The position numbers and the translations under genes are program-made. Source: Elephas maximus indicus (Eukaryota > Chordata > Mammalia > Proboscidea > Elephantidae). Taken from it: 64,000 nt of DNA. The notes beneath the pieces were generated by a model. It was given only the letters and a program-made list of their open reading frames with translations, was not told the DNA's origin and ran no database searches. Each line of letters opens with the position of its first letter. Position 1 is the first letter of the stretch. Location of the stretch: contig NC_064819.1 in assembly GCF_024166365.1 (NCBI RefSeq), positions 152,340,293 to 152,404,292 of the forward strand, in the 5' to 3' direction. Positions 1 through 10,544 of this stretch are shown in pieces.

Positions 1-813
1 GAACTAGGCATCGGGATTGGAGGAAGACTCATTAACAACCTGCGTTATGCAGGTGCCACAAGCTTGCCTGCTGAAAGTGAAGAGGACTTGAAGCACTTAC
101 TAATGAAGATCAAAGACCACAGTCTTCAGTATGGATTACACCTCATCATAAAGAAAACAAAAGTCCTCACAACTGGACCAATAAGCAACATCATGATAAA
201 TGGAGAAAAAATTGAAGTTGTCAAGGATTACATTTTACTTAGATCCACAAGCAGCAGTCAAGAAATCAAATGACATATTGCATTGGACAAATCTGATGCA
301 AAAGACCTCTTTAAAGTGTTAAAAAAAACAAAGCTGTCACCTTGAGGACTAAGGTGTGCCTGACCCAAGCCATAGTATTTTCAATTGCCTCATATGCATG
401 TGAAAACTGGACAATGAATAAGGAAAATCAAAGAAGAATTGATGCATTTGAATTATGGTGCTGGCAAAGAATATTGAGTACACCATGGACTGCCAGAAGA
501 ACGAACAAATCTGTCTTAGAAAAAGTACAGCCAGAATGCTGCCTAGAAGCAAGAATGGCAAGACTTTGCCTTATGTACTTTGGACACGTTATCAGGAGGG
601 ACCAGTCCCTGGAGAAGGACATCATGCTTGGTAAAGTAGAGGGTCAGCGAAAAAGAAGACAACCCTCAACAAGATGGACTGACATAGTGGCTGCAATAAT
701 GGCCTCAAACATAGCAATGATTTGGGGGATGGCACTGAAACAGGCAGTGTTTTGTTCTGTTGTACATGGGGTTGCTATGAGTTGGAACCAACTCAATGGC
801 ACCTAACAATGAC
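1..813 (+). mobile_element. RTE-clade LINE, 3' fragment (5' end outside the window)
   Basis: The segment encodes the C-terminal part of an RTE/BovB-type reverse transcriptase, including EEDLKHLLMKI and the distal region with WTMNKENQRR and FGHVIRRDQSLEKDIMLGK. It ends in the family 3' tail near 813. The catalytic YADD box is degraded to YAGA (46-57), and the frame breaks near 273 and 340, so this copy is dead. It is continuous with sequence beyond the left edge. It aligns by eye with the copies at 41983-45158 and 50392-51188. Confidence 0.9.
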
Positions 814-834
814 AACAAGGATGCAGCTAAAATA

Positions 835-1162
835 TTTATGAAAGTCTGTTATCCTCACTCAAGCCTCCAACTACCTGAGGCCCCTCTAGATCATACCTCC
901 AGCCCAGATTCCCCTTCTGCCCCCTCCCAAGTGTCCAGCTGCCTGCTGGACCTCTCCAGCATGCCACAAGCACCTTGAACTGATCTAAACCTGAACTCAT
1001 CAAGTTTTGTTCCCTCCCCACACGTGTACCCCCTTCCAAGAAGTCCATTCTCTGGCCACTACCATTGTCTTCCCCTCTTCCACCTTCTCCTCCAACAAGA
1101 TCCCCATGTCAGTGAGCACACCACCATCCATCCATTCACTCAACCCAGAAACCTGCGTCTAA
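835..1162 (+). repeat. Ancient L2 LINE fragment
   Basis: The pyrimidine-rich sequence follows the L2 ORF2 distal pattern: a segment on leaving the RT domain with 'tccagctgcctgctggacc', then 'aactgaactcatca'-like words, then 'caacccagaaacctg'. It is diverged and has no open frame worth reporting. Confidence 0.55.
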
Positions 1163-1790
1163 ATGCAATTCAATTCAATTCTGACTGTAAGTGTGATACG
1201 ACTCTTTCCCAGCACTGCTATCTGGAATTAGGTTGAATTTCACAGGCCACCAGATTGCCAAGTCTGTTCGAGACTTCAGACACCAGCCACAAGTTCAGGG
1301 GTTTCCAGGCCACCTGCACTTCTGACAGCTGTCTACAAATTCAGGGGATTCCCACTACAGCCATAAGCTCAGGGGTCCCCAGGACAACCAAACTTCTGAC
1401 CTACTAGCTACAAATTTAGGGGATTCCCACTGTCCCCTCAAGTTTAATAATTCTCTAGAACAACTTACAGAACTCAAGAAAGCACTATACTTGTGATTGC
1501 AGTTTTATCACAAAGGATACAAATCAGGACCAGCATAAAGCTGAGAGGCATAGGGCAAGGTCTTGCAGGGCCTTAAATGTGGAACTTCTGTGTTCCCAGG
1601 AACATGTTACCCTCTGCTATACTGATGTCTGTCACCAGCCAGGAAACTTGCTTGAGCTTTGGTGCCCAGAGTTTTTGTTTGTTTCATTACGTAGTAATGG
1701 TTGATTGAATCATTGACTATGTGATTAAACTCAATCTCCTTGATCAATTGATCATGAATACTGAATTAGTAAGGCTTGAGTAAATCGTTG
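1163..1790 (-). repeat. Old ERV LTR, same family as the element at about 36715-37553
   Basis: Ordered blocks are shared with the LTR at about 36715-37553. These are the 'aattcaattcaattc' start, repeated 'ttcaggggattcccac'-type units, 'tagaacaacttacagaactc', 'gcagttttatcacaaaggat', 'gcatagggcaaggtct' and 'ttgattgaatcat'. The right side is poorly preserved, so its end is approximate. The family resembles ERVL-type LTRs, but I do not assign a name. Confidence 0.5.
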
Positions 1791-1799
1791 ACTCTATTT

Positions 1800-4700
1800 T
1801 TATTGCTACTGCCAAGTAATTGCACAGTCCACTCTGGGAGGCAGGGTAGCATAGGGTCTAGAGCCATTGGTAGTCAAGTGGTCTGGGATCTTCCTATCTC
1901 CTGACTGTGACACCTTGGACCAACCAGCTTCCCTCTCCAGCCTTGATGGCTTCAGTGGTAAGGGCAGCAGGTAGACCAGATGAGCACGGAGACCCCACCA
2001 GCTCTGCCATCTTGTGTATGAGTTTCTTGCTTCTGATCACCCACATCTGCAGCCACCAACCCCAAATGCAGATTAAGTTCTTTGACAGCAGGTTCTAAAA
2101 TCCAGAGGAAGATTTTCTCTTTGGGAGGAACATTCAAAATAACATCTTTTCATGTGTATCGAAGATCAGAATATGAATAGGCTGGGGGTGTGGTAGGAAA
2201 GGGCTGTGAAAGGAGGGGGATAGAGCCCACAGCTTGGACTATTCTGAAAAGGGTAATGGTGAAGCTTGCTTTCTTTTTCTACAAAAATAACAAAATCACT
2301 GTGGGGACATTTACAGCCAGAATCTCTTTGACGTTTTTAAAAATCTTTGAAATCATCAAAAATAAAACATTATGCCATGTGCACTGGCAAGGGAAATGGT
2401 TTATGTCGTGGGGTTGTTTAAAAGACACCAATGTACCCTGGTTAGTTTAGTTGAGATTGCTCTCTGCATTTTTGAACAATTGAAGTAGACATTGTAATTT
2501 CCTGAACACATTTATTTCATGTGGAAGGTGGGGTGAAGGGGATTCACTGCTTACTTACAATTCACTCTGCAGGCATGGTGAGCATGTCAGGTCCACATCT
2601 TCCCTCTTTTGGAATGGAGGGGAAGGGACAGCAATAAAAAATTCAAGGTGAATATGAGAATAATGTGCAGTCCAACCACCATTCACTGAATTAAACCAGC
2701 CTTCACAGTTGGGTGTTAAGAGGCCAGCCCTAGATCCATAACTTACCCTAGGAGTCCAGAAAATGAAGTCTTGGCTTTCCATTCGGAGGGGATAGAAACG
2801 GAGCCCAGTGATCCCTGGAGGGTTCTGGAGCCTTTGGTTCTCTTCCCTCATACCCTCTGCCCCTTGGGATGGTGACTTGTTGGACAAAACTCATTAACAA
2901 GCACTTGGTCCAGAGGTAGGGAAACAATAGACCTGAAGGTCCAGTGAAGGGGCAAGCTGGCTTTCACCCCAAAGCCATTTGGCCACCTATAAATCAATTA
3001 GCTACTTTCCCTGTTCTCCATCTAAGACTCCATGATGGTATCAGCCACAACATTTTTTTGCCCAGTTAATAGTGCTTTAGGAGCCAATGTGGTGCCAAAA
3101 TCCAGCAACCCAGCAGCACTCAATGACAACTCCCAGGAAGGATGCTGACAACAGGGAAATCCTTCAGCGTTGCTGAATATGCTCTTCAGCAAGAAGCAGC
3201 AGAAAAGGGAAAGAGAAAAGGGATCCCAGCCTCGGAGGGTGGGCCAAGGTGGGAAGTGTAGCTGGAGCCTGAAACAGAGTCTTTAGTCCAGCTAGGACCC
3301 TAGATTGTGCCCTTCTGGGAAACCCAGGACATACTATGGGCTGCCTCTGGGGCACCCAAATCAGCAATGTATGATTTTGTATTGACAGAAGCTTGACTTT
3401 AACCTCCACATCCTAGAGGGCTTCTGAGTAAAGAGTGGGGGTTGGTCATTCCATTTGAAAATAGAAGACATGGTTAACTGTGTGCCTGGGATTCCTTCTC
3501 TGTTGTCTTTACAAATGCACAGAAAGAGGTTTGGTAACTTGTTAGGTGCCACAGAATAAGGGAGTCTCCCAACCAGAACTCTGGCCACAGCCCATGGCCT
3601 AATGCCACGGTAAGGGGCAGTTCCGCACTGCTTGGAACAGGTGTGCACCAATATTCCAGCTCCAAACTTGCCCCCAAAATTGCTTCCAGCTTCTTATATT
3701 TTTTGAATTAAAGAAACCTGGAGTATTAATTCGGCAGAAGCTCTCAACCCCCATTTCTGAAAAACTATGCATATACACAACTTTTGCCTATAATTTTTCT
3801 GGAAAGCAGGGACCCTCGGAACTCATTCACAGCCTCCGGGTTAAGACCCTGGTTTAGGAGAAGATGCTTCACTGTGATGTGTAGAATACATTATGAATTA
3901 TTTGTCTTACCAAAATTCAAAGTATCTACAATTTCTCAGGACTGTCTCTGCTGATGAAGCAAGATACACCTGTAGTTGGAAGCAAAGCTTGTCTCCGAGG
4001 GAGACTAGAAGTAACTTTTTCCCCAGACTTTGCAGCCACTACAGTCCTGATGGCCTCGAGAGATTGTCTGATGAGTTGGAGTGCGTCACTGATGTTTTCT
4101 TAGGCATCTCGTCTGCTTCTAATAATTCATATGAGCAGTGTTTGTCTAGGGTGTGTTTAGTGACAATGTTAGTAATGAATTTTGCACAGGTTCCTTCACC
4201 CTGCTGTGATTTATTATTGCCAATGAGCTGAGCTGTGATTTTGTGCAGCTGAAGCATACATTCCCTCGCAGCTGAAACAAGGCTCCAGGGCTTGGGCTCC
4301 TGGTTCCCATCTATTTTGTTGCCATCTCTTTTTCCCCAACACCCTAAATGCACTGTCCGGAGTGGTCACCAGAACCACAGGTTTTAGGAATCACTGTCCA
4401 ATCTAAATTCTTGGCTGGGATGATGCAGGGGCTAGGTTTTGTGAAGATGTTTCTCCCTGGGCAGTTGGAACAGAGTAAGATGCTCCACAGGGCCTTGGCT
4501 TGCTCCAGGAAGAGCTGAGAGGGAGGCCCAGTACCACCGCTTATGTTGTGTGGCTTGTGCCCTACCGAGGATACAGGAAGGGGCTGAGAGCCAGCTCACT
4601 TTTGGCTTGACCAGCTCTGCAGCCTGGTGCTGCAGCTGCCTCAAGAGGCGGCTTTTTCTAATTCCCACAGAGGCAAGTTGTGGGCTAGTAGGATGCTGAG

Positions 4701-5120
4701 GATGAGGCTCTTGCTGATGGGTGTGATGGACTCCAGGCAGGGTGGGGAGGAGGGTCCCAGGAATGTGTCCTTGTCTGACAACGGTCCAGACCTGAGGACA
4801 GGGTGCCCATCTTGTTCAGCATTAGTATCTGGAGCAGGCTTTAACTTTAGCACTAAAGGAAGTTGTCCTCTTAGGGGAAGACACTGCTCCCAGTCAGGAA
4901 AACTTTGAGTTGGTAACAGACATAATCAATATTCCTTCTGCTTACAAGTTGCTGCAAATCACTTTCCAGAGTCTTCACGGTGGACACCTTATCTTCTCAA
5001 CCTTGGAGTAAGCTCCAGGAGAACTGTCTCTTCTGTTTTTCTAAAGTGCACCATGGCACCAAACCTGGCCCTGAACTTGCAGAATTTAGTGTCCCCGGGC
5101 TCATGCCTTTGTTCATGCAG
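1800..5120. other. Unassigned flanking DNA
   Basis: About 3.3 kb with no credible gene: the open frames are short, overlap on both strands and lack splice or domain support. No young repeat was recognised. The part at 3890-4270 looks unusually well formed and AT-rich (see findings). Confidence 0.5.
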
Positions 5121-5125
5121 TCGTA

Positions 5126-5240
5126 AAAAAAAAAAAAACTAAGCCCATTGCTGTCAATTCCAACCCATAGCGACCCTATAGGACAGAGTAGAACTGCCCC
5201 ATAGGGTTTCCAACGAGTGGCTGGTAGATTCAAACTGTTA
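5126..5240 (-). repeat. AfroSINE, 3' half, minus strand
   Basis: The segment starts with an A-rich run and reads, in reverse, the AfroSINE 3' half: 'ccaacccatagcgaccctat', 'agtagaactgccccatagg', 'gtttccaa' and 'tagattcaaactg'. The tRNA-like head is missing. Confidence 0.85.
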
Positions 5241-5692
5241 CTTGTTAGGGGACAGCCCCAGCAAGGGAAGACCCTCACTGTGCGTCCTGGCAGATAATCT
5301 GAAGGACTGATTCATAGCCCTTTCCAGATTCAGGGAAACTTACACGGGCAAGCAGTTGCTTTCCTGTGGCGGCCAGCTGGAGCATTTTCCGCAACCACCT
5401 AGCCTTGACTCAAGCTTATATACCATTCCAGTTGGGACCAAGGTTCATTGTTTTCTCCCACACCCTGGGGCAGTCAGTGTTCCCAGGGACTTCATGTCCA
5501 GGCCCAGAAATGCTTTCTCTCTTGTTGCTAAGGCATTCTTCAGCCTTGGCCACTGGCCCAGTCATGCTCCTCCCGGCCTTGTACCTTAGCCCGAGTCCAT
5601 CCTGAATTCATCCCCAGCATGCTTCAGGGAAGAGCAAAGATGACTCCATTAGGGAAAGGATGCATATAGCTGAATAGCATTACCCTGCACAA

Positions 5693-5742
5693 TCTTTTGG
5701 TTAGCAGCCATAGCTCTTAACTTCTGCACCACCATCTGAGAT
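5693..5742 (-). repeat. AfroSINE head fragment
   Basis: The words 'cttttggttagcagccatag' and 'ctcttaac...caccacc' are the reverse complement of the tRNA-derived AfroSINE head (B-box side to A-box side). No body is attached. Confidence 0.65.
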
Positions 5743-5759
5743 GACTAGACTACTCTCCA

Positions 5760-5945
5760 CCCTGAAGACCCATGTCCAGTGCCACTACAAGGCTATGTGG
5801 AGAAAGAAAATGAGGGGCCAACTCCCAGCTCCACCTCTTCCTGGCCATGTGACCTTGGGCAAGTCATCTAAACTCTCTGAGCCCCGCTCCACTCCCCTAC
5901 ACAATGGGAATAGTGATGATGACTTGCCAGAGAGGCTGTGAGGGT
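5760..5945 (+). repeat. MIR SINE
   Basis: The MIR core is recognisable: 'ggccatgtgaccttgggcaa', then 'gtcatctaaactctctgagc', then an 'acaatgggaatagtgatga' word. Diverged, ancient. Confidence 0.7.
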
Positions 5946-5984
5946 CTCGTCACAAAATGGATGTGGTTGGTGCACTAGAAAGCT

Positions 5985-6190
5985 TTGAATAGTGTTGATT
6001 TATGGTATGCCCCTTCCTCCAGGAAGTGTTCTCCCGAAACCAAAGATCATCCCTGCCTCAGTGGAACCTCTATAGCAATGTGCACCCTTCATCACTCACT
6101 CTCGTTCTACCTTGTATTTGTTATTATCATCTGTACAATATATATTTGCTGTCTATCGCCACCCGCCACCCTTGGCCCTAACACACATTC
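5985..6190 (+). repeat. L2 LINE 3' fragment
   Basis: The order 'cccttcctccaggaagtgtt', 'catccctgcctcagtggaac' and 'ctcgttctaccttgtatttg' resembles the L2 3' region on the plus strand. The similarity is judged by eye only. Confidence 0.45.
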
Positions 6191-6266
6191 AAGTTTGTAA
6201 GCTATTGAAGGCAAAGTTGACAGCTAACTCAGCTTTACTTACACATGATAGAGCCTACAGCATATA

Positions 6267-6350
6267 TAAAATCATTTGCCATTGAGTTGATTCCAACTCA
6301 TGGCAACACTGTGCATCTCAGAGTAGAACTGTCCTCCATAGGGTTTTCAT
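6267..6350 (-). repeat. AfroSINE tail fragment
   Basis: The reverse complement carries the AfroSINE 3' end words ('gttgattccaactcatggca', 'agagtagaactgt', 'ccatagggttttca'). It is truncated on the head side. Confidence 0.75.
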
Positions 6351-6403
6351 TGTTGTTATTTTCTTCTATTATTATTATTTTTTATTGTAGTTAAGTATAT
6401 AGG

Positions 6404-6900
6404 TGTCTTAGTCATTTTGTGCTGCTATAACAGAAATACCACAAGTGGATGGGTTTAACAAAGAGAAGTTTATTCTTTCACAGTCCAGTAGGCTAGAAGT
6501 CTGAATTAAGGGTGCCAGCTCCAGGGGAAGGCTTTCTGTCTGTTGGCTCTGGAGGGAGGTTCTTGTCATCAGTCTTCCCTTGATCTGGGAGCATCTCAGT
6601 GCAGGAACCTCAGGTCCAAAGGATGCGTTCTGCTCCCGGTGCTGCTTTCTTGGTGGTATGAGGTTCCCATGTCTCTCTGATCGTTTCTTTCTTTTATATC
6701 TCAAAAGAGATTGGCTTAAGACACTACCTAATCTTGTAGACCTCATCAGTATACCTGCCGCTAATCCATCTTACTACATCGTAGTAATAGGATTTACAAC
6801 ATACAGGAAAATCACATAAAATGGTGGACAATCATACAAGGGAATCTTCACCCAGCCAAGCTGACAGATATTTTTGGGGCACACAATTCAACCCATGATA
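6404..6900 (-). mobile_element. Solo MaLR (MLT1-like) LTR with 5-bp target-site duplication
   Basis: This 497-bp LTR reads, on the minus strand, from a TG-type start (here mutated to TA) with 'ggttgaattgtgtgcccc' to an end in 'gctataacag...ctaagaca' complement. It carries an AATAAA signal in the 'agaataaacttctctttg' block. The direct repeat ATAGG flanks it exactly (6399-6403 and 6901-6905). Three related LTRs occur in the window (about 9675-10539, 27054-27563 and 37662-38497). The MLT1-like assignment rests on the shared terminal block known from MaLR LTRs. Confidence 0.85.
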
Positions 6901-6912
6901 ATAGGTAACAAA

Positions 6913-7047
6913 ATATAGGGTTTTCAATGGCTGATTTTTCAGAAGTAGATCACCAGGCCTTTCCTCTGAGGTGACTCTAGATGGACTCCAACCTCCAACC
7001 TTTTGGTTAGCAGCCAAGCATTAAACATTTGCACCACCCAAGGATCC
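6913..7047 (-). repeat. AfroSINE, long-head subtype, minus strand
   Basis: On the minus strand it reads 'ggatccttgggtggtgcaaa', a tRNA-like head with 'ggctgctaaccaaaaggttg', and then 'cctcagaggaaaggcctggt' and 'gatctacttctgaaaaatca'. It is truncated at the 3' side next to the LTR. Confidence 0.85.
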
Positions 7048-7767
7048 TTCCAGCACATATTAGGGTTAAATCAGTACTCTCCAAATTGCATCATTTACTG
7101 TTGTGGGATAAGTATATTCAAATTCTAAGAAGAAAAGCTGCGTAGATATACACAGTGGTGATTTTTCAGACTTGAAGATTTCCTCTGCAACAAAATGTTT
7201 TTTCTATCAACAGCAGGCTTAGCCAGACATGTGAATAATTTTAAACAGCCTGAAAAATTACCATTGATTTCGAAGCACTGATTTTCTGCATCACAGTAAC
7301 ACATTAAATCTCTTTTCTGAAAAAGACAAAAGAGAACTAAAAGAATAAACTTTCACTCCAAGGGGTGGGGAACAGGGAGTACTTACACAACTAAACAAAT
7401 TTAATAAGTTGCCTATTTTTATACTGGGTGACCTGTTAAGGACATTTTGCTTTCATCCATAAAATCCTGTTATATAAGAAGTGAAAACTCAGATTGCCCC
7501 CAAAGAAGAGGGAGCTGAGGCCATCTCCTCTACAAGAGTAGATGACTGTGTGGTGCAGACACTAGGCCTGGGAGCCCCAGGGAGCTGGTTGTGGGGGGCT
7601 TGAGTCCCTAGCCCCTCGCTCTCACCCAAGCCAACTAGGTTTACATGCAAACATGAGTCCTCATGAAGGCAGATGCTTCCTCTCCAAATCTGTGTCCCAT
7701 GAGTTGGGTCATCACTGGGTTTGACTTGTTTCGTTATTGGAACTACAGGTTTGAAAAAAAAAGAACA
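7048..7767. other. Unassigned flanking DNA
   Basis: No gene, RNA or young repeat was recognised in this 720-bp stretch. Confidence 0.5.
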
Positions 7768-7777
7768 TTGAGACTTT

Positions 7778-7939
7778 TGGAGCCCTGGTGGCATAGTGGT
7801 TAAGAGTTTGGCTGCTAACCAAAAGGTCGGCAGTTCAAATCTACCAGCTGCTCCTTGGAAACCCTATGGGGCAGTTCTACTCTGTCCTACAGGGTCACTA
7901 TGAGTTGGAAATCGATGCAATGGGTTTGGGTTTTTTTGG
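7778..7939 (+). mobile_element. AfroSINE, complete, with 10-bp target-site duplication
   Basis: A 162-bp tRNA-derived SINE. The head has an A-box-like 'tggcatagtggttaag' and a B-box-like 'ggtcggcagttcaaatc', so it carries an RNA polymerase III internal promoter. The body reads 'ggaaaccctatggggcag' and 'ttctactctgtcctac'. The tail is G/T-rich instead of poly(A). The perfect direct repeat TTGAGACTTT flanks it (7768-7777 and 7940-7949), which marks a target-primed insertion and fixes the ends. Confidence 0.95.
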
Positions 7940-7949
7940 TTGAGACTTT

Positions 7950-9660
7950 CATCGTGGTTTTCAATTCAGAAAAAGAAATCTCTTCAGGCATATGCTCAAT
8001 GGTTTAAATTCATAACTACCATTCACAAAGTTTTTCTAAGCCAACTTTTTTTCTGTGACCTTTAATAATCTTGTTATTCCCAGTGGAAAATGCTCATAGC
8101 TAAAGCAGTAGTACCGTTATAACTTACAACTTTGTTTTTACATAGAAAATAAGTTTTCCCATGTCTCTTACCTCTCCAAACCCTTCCAGCCCCCCTCTCA
8201 AAAGAAATCCTAAAACTTTCTATACTTGGTTTCAGGCTCAAAGCAGATTTTATTTATTTATTTATTTTTAGACTGCGTCAGTTAAATCTGTTCATCTCTT
8301 CTGAGTTGAGGGACTGGAAGAAATCACACATCGTTTCTGATGTGATATACCCATGGGCGGTTTTGCATCCTTCCCAAAGATAGCTCAACTTCATTTTAAG
8401 ACGTTTGCCTTCTATGGCAATCAAGATCGAACTTATGCAACTCTGAGCACACACCAGTGTTTGGAGTGGTCTTTAGTTCACTTTGGATAAACTTCTAAGC
8501 CTGGAGGCATGTGTGCAGATGCACTGGTGTTCTCCACGGGCAAACTAGTACCCCCGAGCTGCTCAAGTTTCAAGATGAGAAGAGGGTAAATAGCATATGG
8601 GTTTTGTCAAAGGTCAAACTGCCTGCCAAAGTGGAGTCATTTTTTTTTTCCCATCCCCATCTGTATTTCCACAGGGAACAATGCCAAGTGAGCAAGGAAT
8701 CAGAGTTAGGAGACTAGCTGTGTGACCTTACATAAGTCACCTACCATTTCCAAGTCTCACTTTGCTCACCTATAAAATGGGACCAGATGCTTTGGAAAAA
8801 TATTCCAGCTCAAATTCAGTCTCATGCTTTTCTTCTCTCTGGAAAGAGCCCATGAGGCAAGCAGGGTCCATGAAATAGCTCTGCCCTCCCCAGACCTGCT
8901 CAATCCATCCAGCCTCCTGCTTACTTTCTTCCTGGTTCTCACCCTGGGCCAGTGTCTTTTCCTCTGGGTTCCCTCCAGCCTTGGATACCCCATGAGCAGC
9001 CCCTTCCAATGGGCTCCATAAACAAGATATCTGGGGTAGCATATTCGTAATCAAGGTCTAACCTTGGTCACCATTGCTAACACACTTGATTCTAGTATGA
9101 CAAACTTCCTTGTAGCCTTATCAGTTTCCTCAAACTCTCTGCTTACCTCCTCTGCGTAAGCAAAACCTGATCTTTTTTCTAACAGTAATAATTTCTTTGC
9201 AACTCTTTTAAGGCCATAGCTTTCATTCAGGACCTATTATTTGTTGAGCTCAAGAAATGCTTGTTAAGTGAATAACTGAATGGACAAATGTACCTTGTTA
9301 AGTACTATAGGAGATTCAGAAACAAACAAGAACTATGCTCAGCTTCAAGGAGCTATGTTTATCTGTGGAGGTGGAAAAGACTAAAAAAAAAAAAAAAACA
9401 CATCCAAAAATAGCTAGAATATAAGTAGCTCCAATATTTGTAGTACAGCCACACTGGCTGGGAAATAGCCACTTCCCTAGCCATCCCCTGCAATTACCTC
9501 CCTCCTCCCAGCTGTCCTGAGCCTCCCCTGAAGCTCCTAGACCTCCCACAACCTAGCAATCACCTAGTTTAACACCAAGCTTGGCCAGGAACCTCCAGTA
9601 CTCTGCTCCAAAGCTATAACTGTTCTGATAGCTCAATACCCATGCCTATCAGTTGGTAAG
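7950..9660. other. Unassigned flanking DNA with one MIR
   Basis: No gene is supported here. A MIR-like core lies at about 8695-8790 on the plus strand ('agctgtgtgaccttacataa', 'cctataaaatgggacca'). A short TTTA run sits near 8252 and an A16 run near 9383. The remainder is unassigned. Confidence 0.5.
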
Positions 9661-9684
9661 TATTTTGTTACTACTTAGTTATCC

Positions 9685-9853
9685 GGAACCCTGGTGGCAC
9701 AGTGGTTAAGAGTTTGGTTGCTAACCAAAAGGTTGGCAGTTTGAATCCAACAGCCACTCCTTGGAAACCCTAAGGGGCAGTTCTACTCTGTCCTATAGGG
9801 ATGCATGAGTCGGAATTGACTAGACGGCAACGGTTTTTGTTTTTTGCTTTTTT
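9685..9853 (+). mobile_element. AfroSINE (first of a nested pair)
   Basis: A full-length copy from 'ggaaccctggtggcacagtg' to the G/T-rich tail after 'gaattgactagacggcaacg'. The flanking words TTAGTTAT and TTAGTAAT look like a slightly diverged target-site duplication within the LTR terminus. Confidence 0.9.
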
Positions 9854-9873
9854 TAGTAATCTAATGCTGCTAT

Positions 9874-10035
9874 GGAAACCCTGGTGGCATAGTGGTTAAG
9901 TGGTACGGCTGCTAACCAAAGGGTCGGCAGTTCAAATCTGCCAGGTGCTCCTTGGAAACTCTATGGGGCAGTTCTACTCTGTCCTATAGGGTCACTACAA
10001 GTTGGAATCAACTCGACAGCACTGGGTTTTTGGTT
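9874..10035 (+). mobile_element. AfroSINE (second of a nested pair), 12-bp target-site duplication
   Basis: A complete 162-bp copy with tRNA-like head, body and G/T tail. The perfect direct repeat TAATGCTGCTAT lies at 9862-9873 and 10036-10047. That repeat is LTR sequence, so the SINE entered the older LTR. Confidence 0.95.
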
Positions 10036-10544
10036 TAATGCTGCTATAACAGAAATACCACAAGCAGGTGGCTTTAACAAAGAGAAATTTATTCTCTCAC
10101 AGTCTAGGAAACTAGAAGGCCAAATTCACGGTGCCAGCTCCAGAAGGCTTTCTCTCTCTGTCAGCTCTGGGGAAAGGCTCTTGTCCTCAATCTTCTTCTG
10201 TCCTAGGAGCTTCTCAGCACAGGGACCTCAGGTCCAAAGCACACACTACCCTCCTTGCTCTGCATTTTGGTGGTAGGAGGTCCCCATGTCTCTGCTTGCT
10301 TCTCTCTGTTATATCTCAAAAGAGGTTGATTTAAGATACAACCTAATCTTGTAGATTGAGTCCTCCCTCATTAACATAACTGCCTTTAATCCTGTTTCAT
10401 TAACATCACAGAGGTAGGATTTACAACATATAGGAAAATCACAGCAGGTGACAAAATGGTGGGCAATCACATAATACTGGGAATCATGGTCTAGCCAAGT
10501 TGACACACATTTTCGGGGGATACAATTCAATCCATAACAACTAC

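Larger units (their letters stand above)
9675..10539 (-). mobile_element. MaLR (MLT1-like) LTR interrupted by two AfroSINEs
   Basis: On the minus strand the LTR begins TGTTATGGATTGAATTG at 10539. It matches the LTRs at 6404-6900 and 27054-27563 through 'tgtagattgagtcctccctc', 'aggatttacaacatatagg' and 'gagaaatttattctctcaca'. Its 3' terminal 30 bases or so are split by AfroSINEs at about 9685-9853 and at 9874-10035. The word ACTAC occurs at both outer edges (9670-9674 and 10540-10544), which suggests the original duplication, but the terminal TGTC on the left is not preserved. Confidence 0.8.

Noticed and set aside
342..806. 154-codon open frame
   Set aside because: It is the C-terminal part of a degraded RTE reverse transcriptase; the same protein words recur at 44525-45037 and 50845-51192.
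4997..5605. Overlapping frames of about 77-93 codons on both strands
   Set aside because: They overlap an AfroSINE fragment, have no shared domain, and are expected by chance in GC-richer sequence.
7778..7850. Possible tRNA gene (A- and B-box-like sequences)
   Set aside because: The tRNA-like head belongs to AfroSINE copies with a SINE body and target-site duplications; there is no tRNA cloverleaf. The same applies to the other AfroSINE heads.
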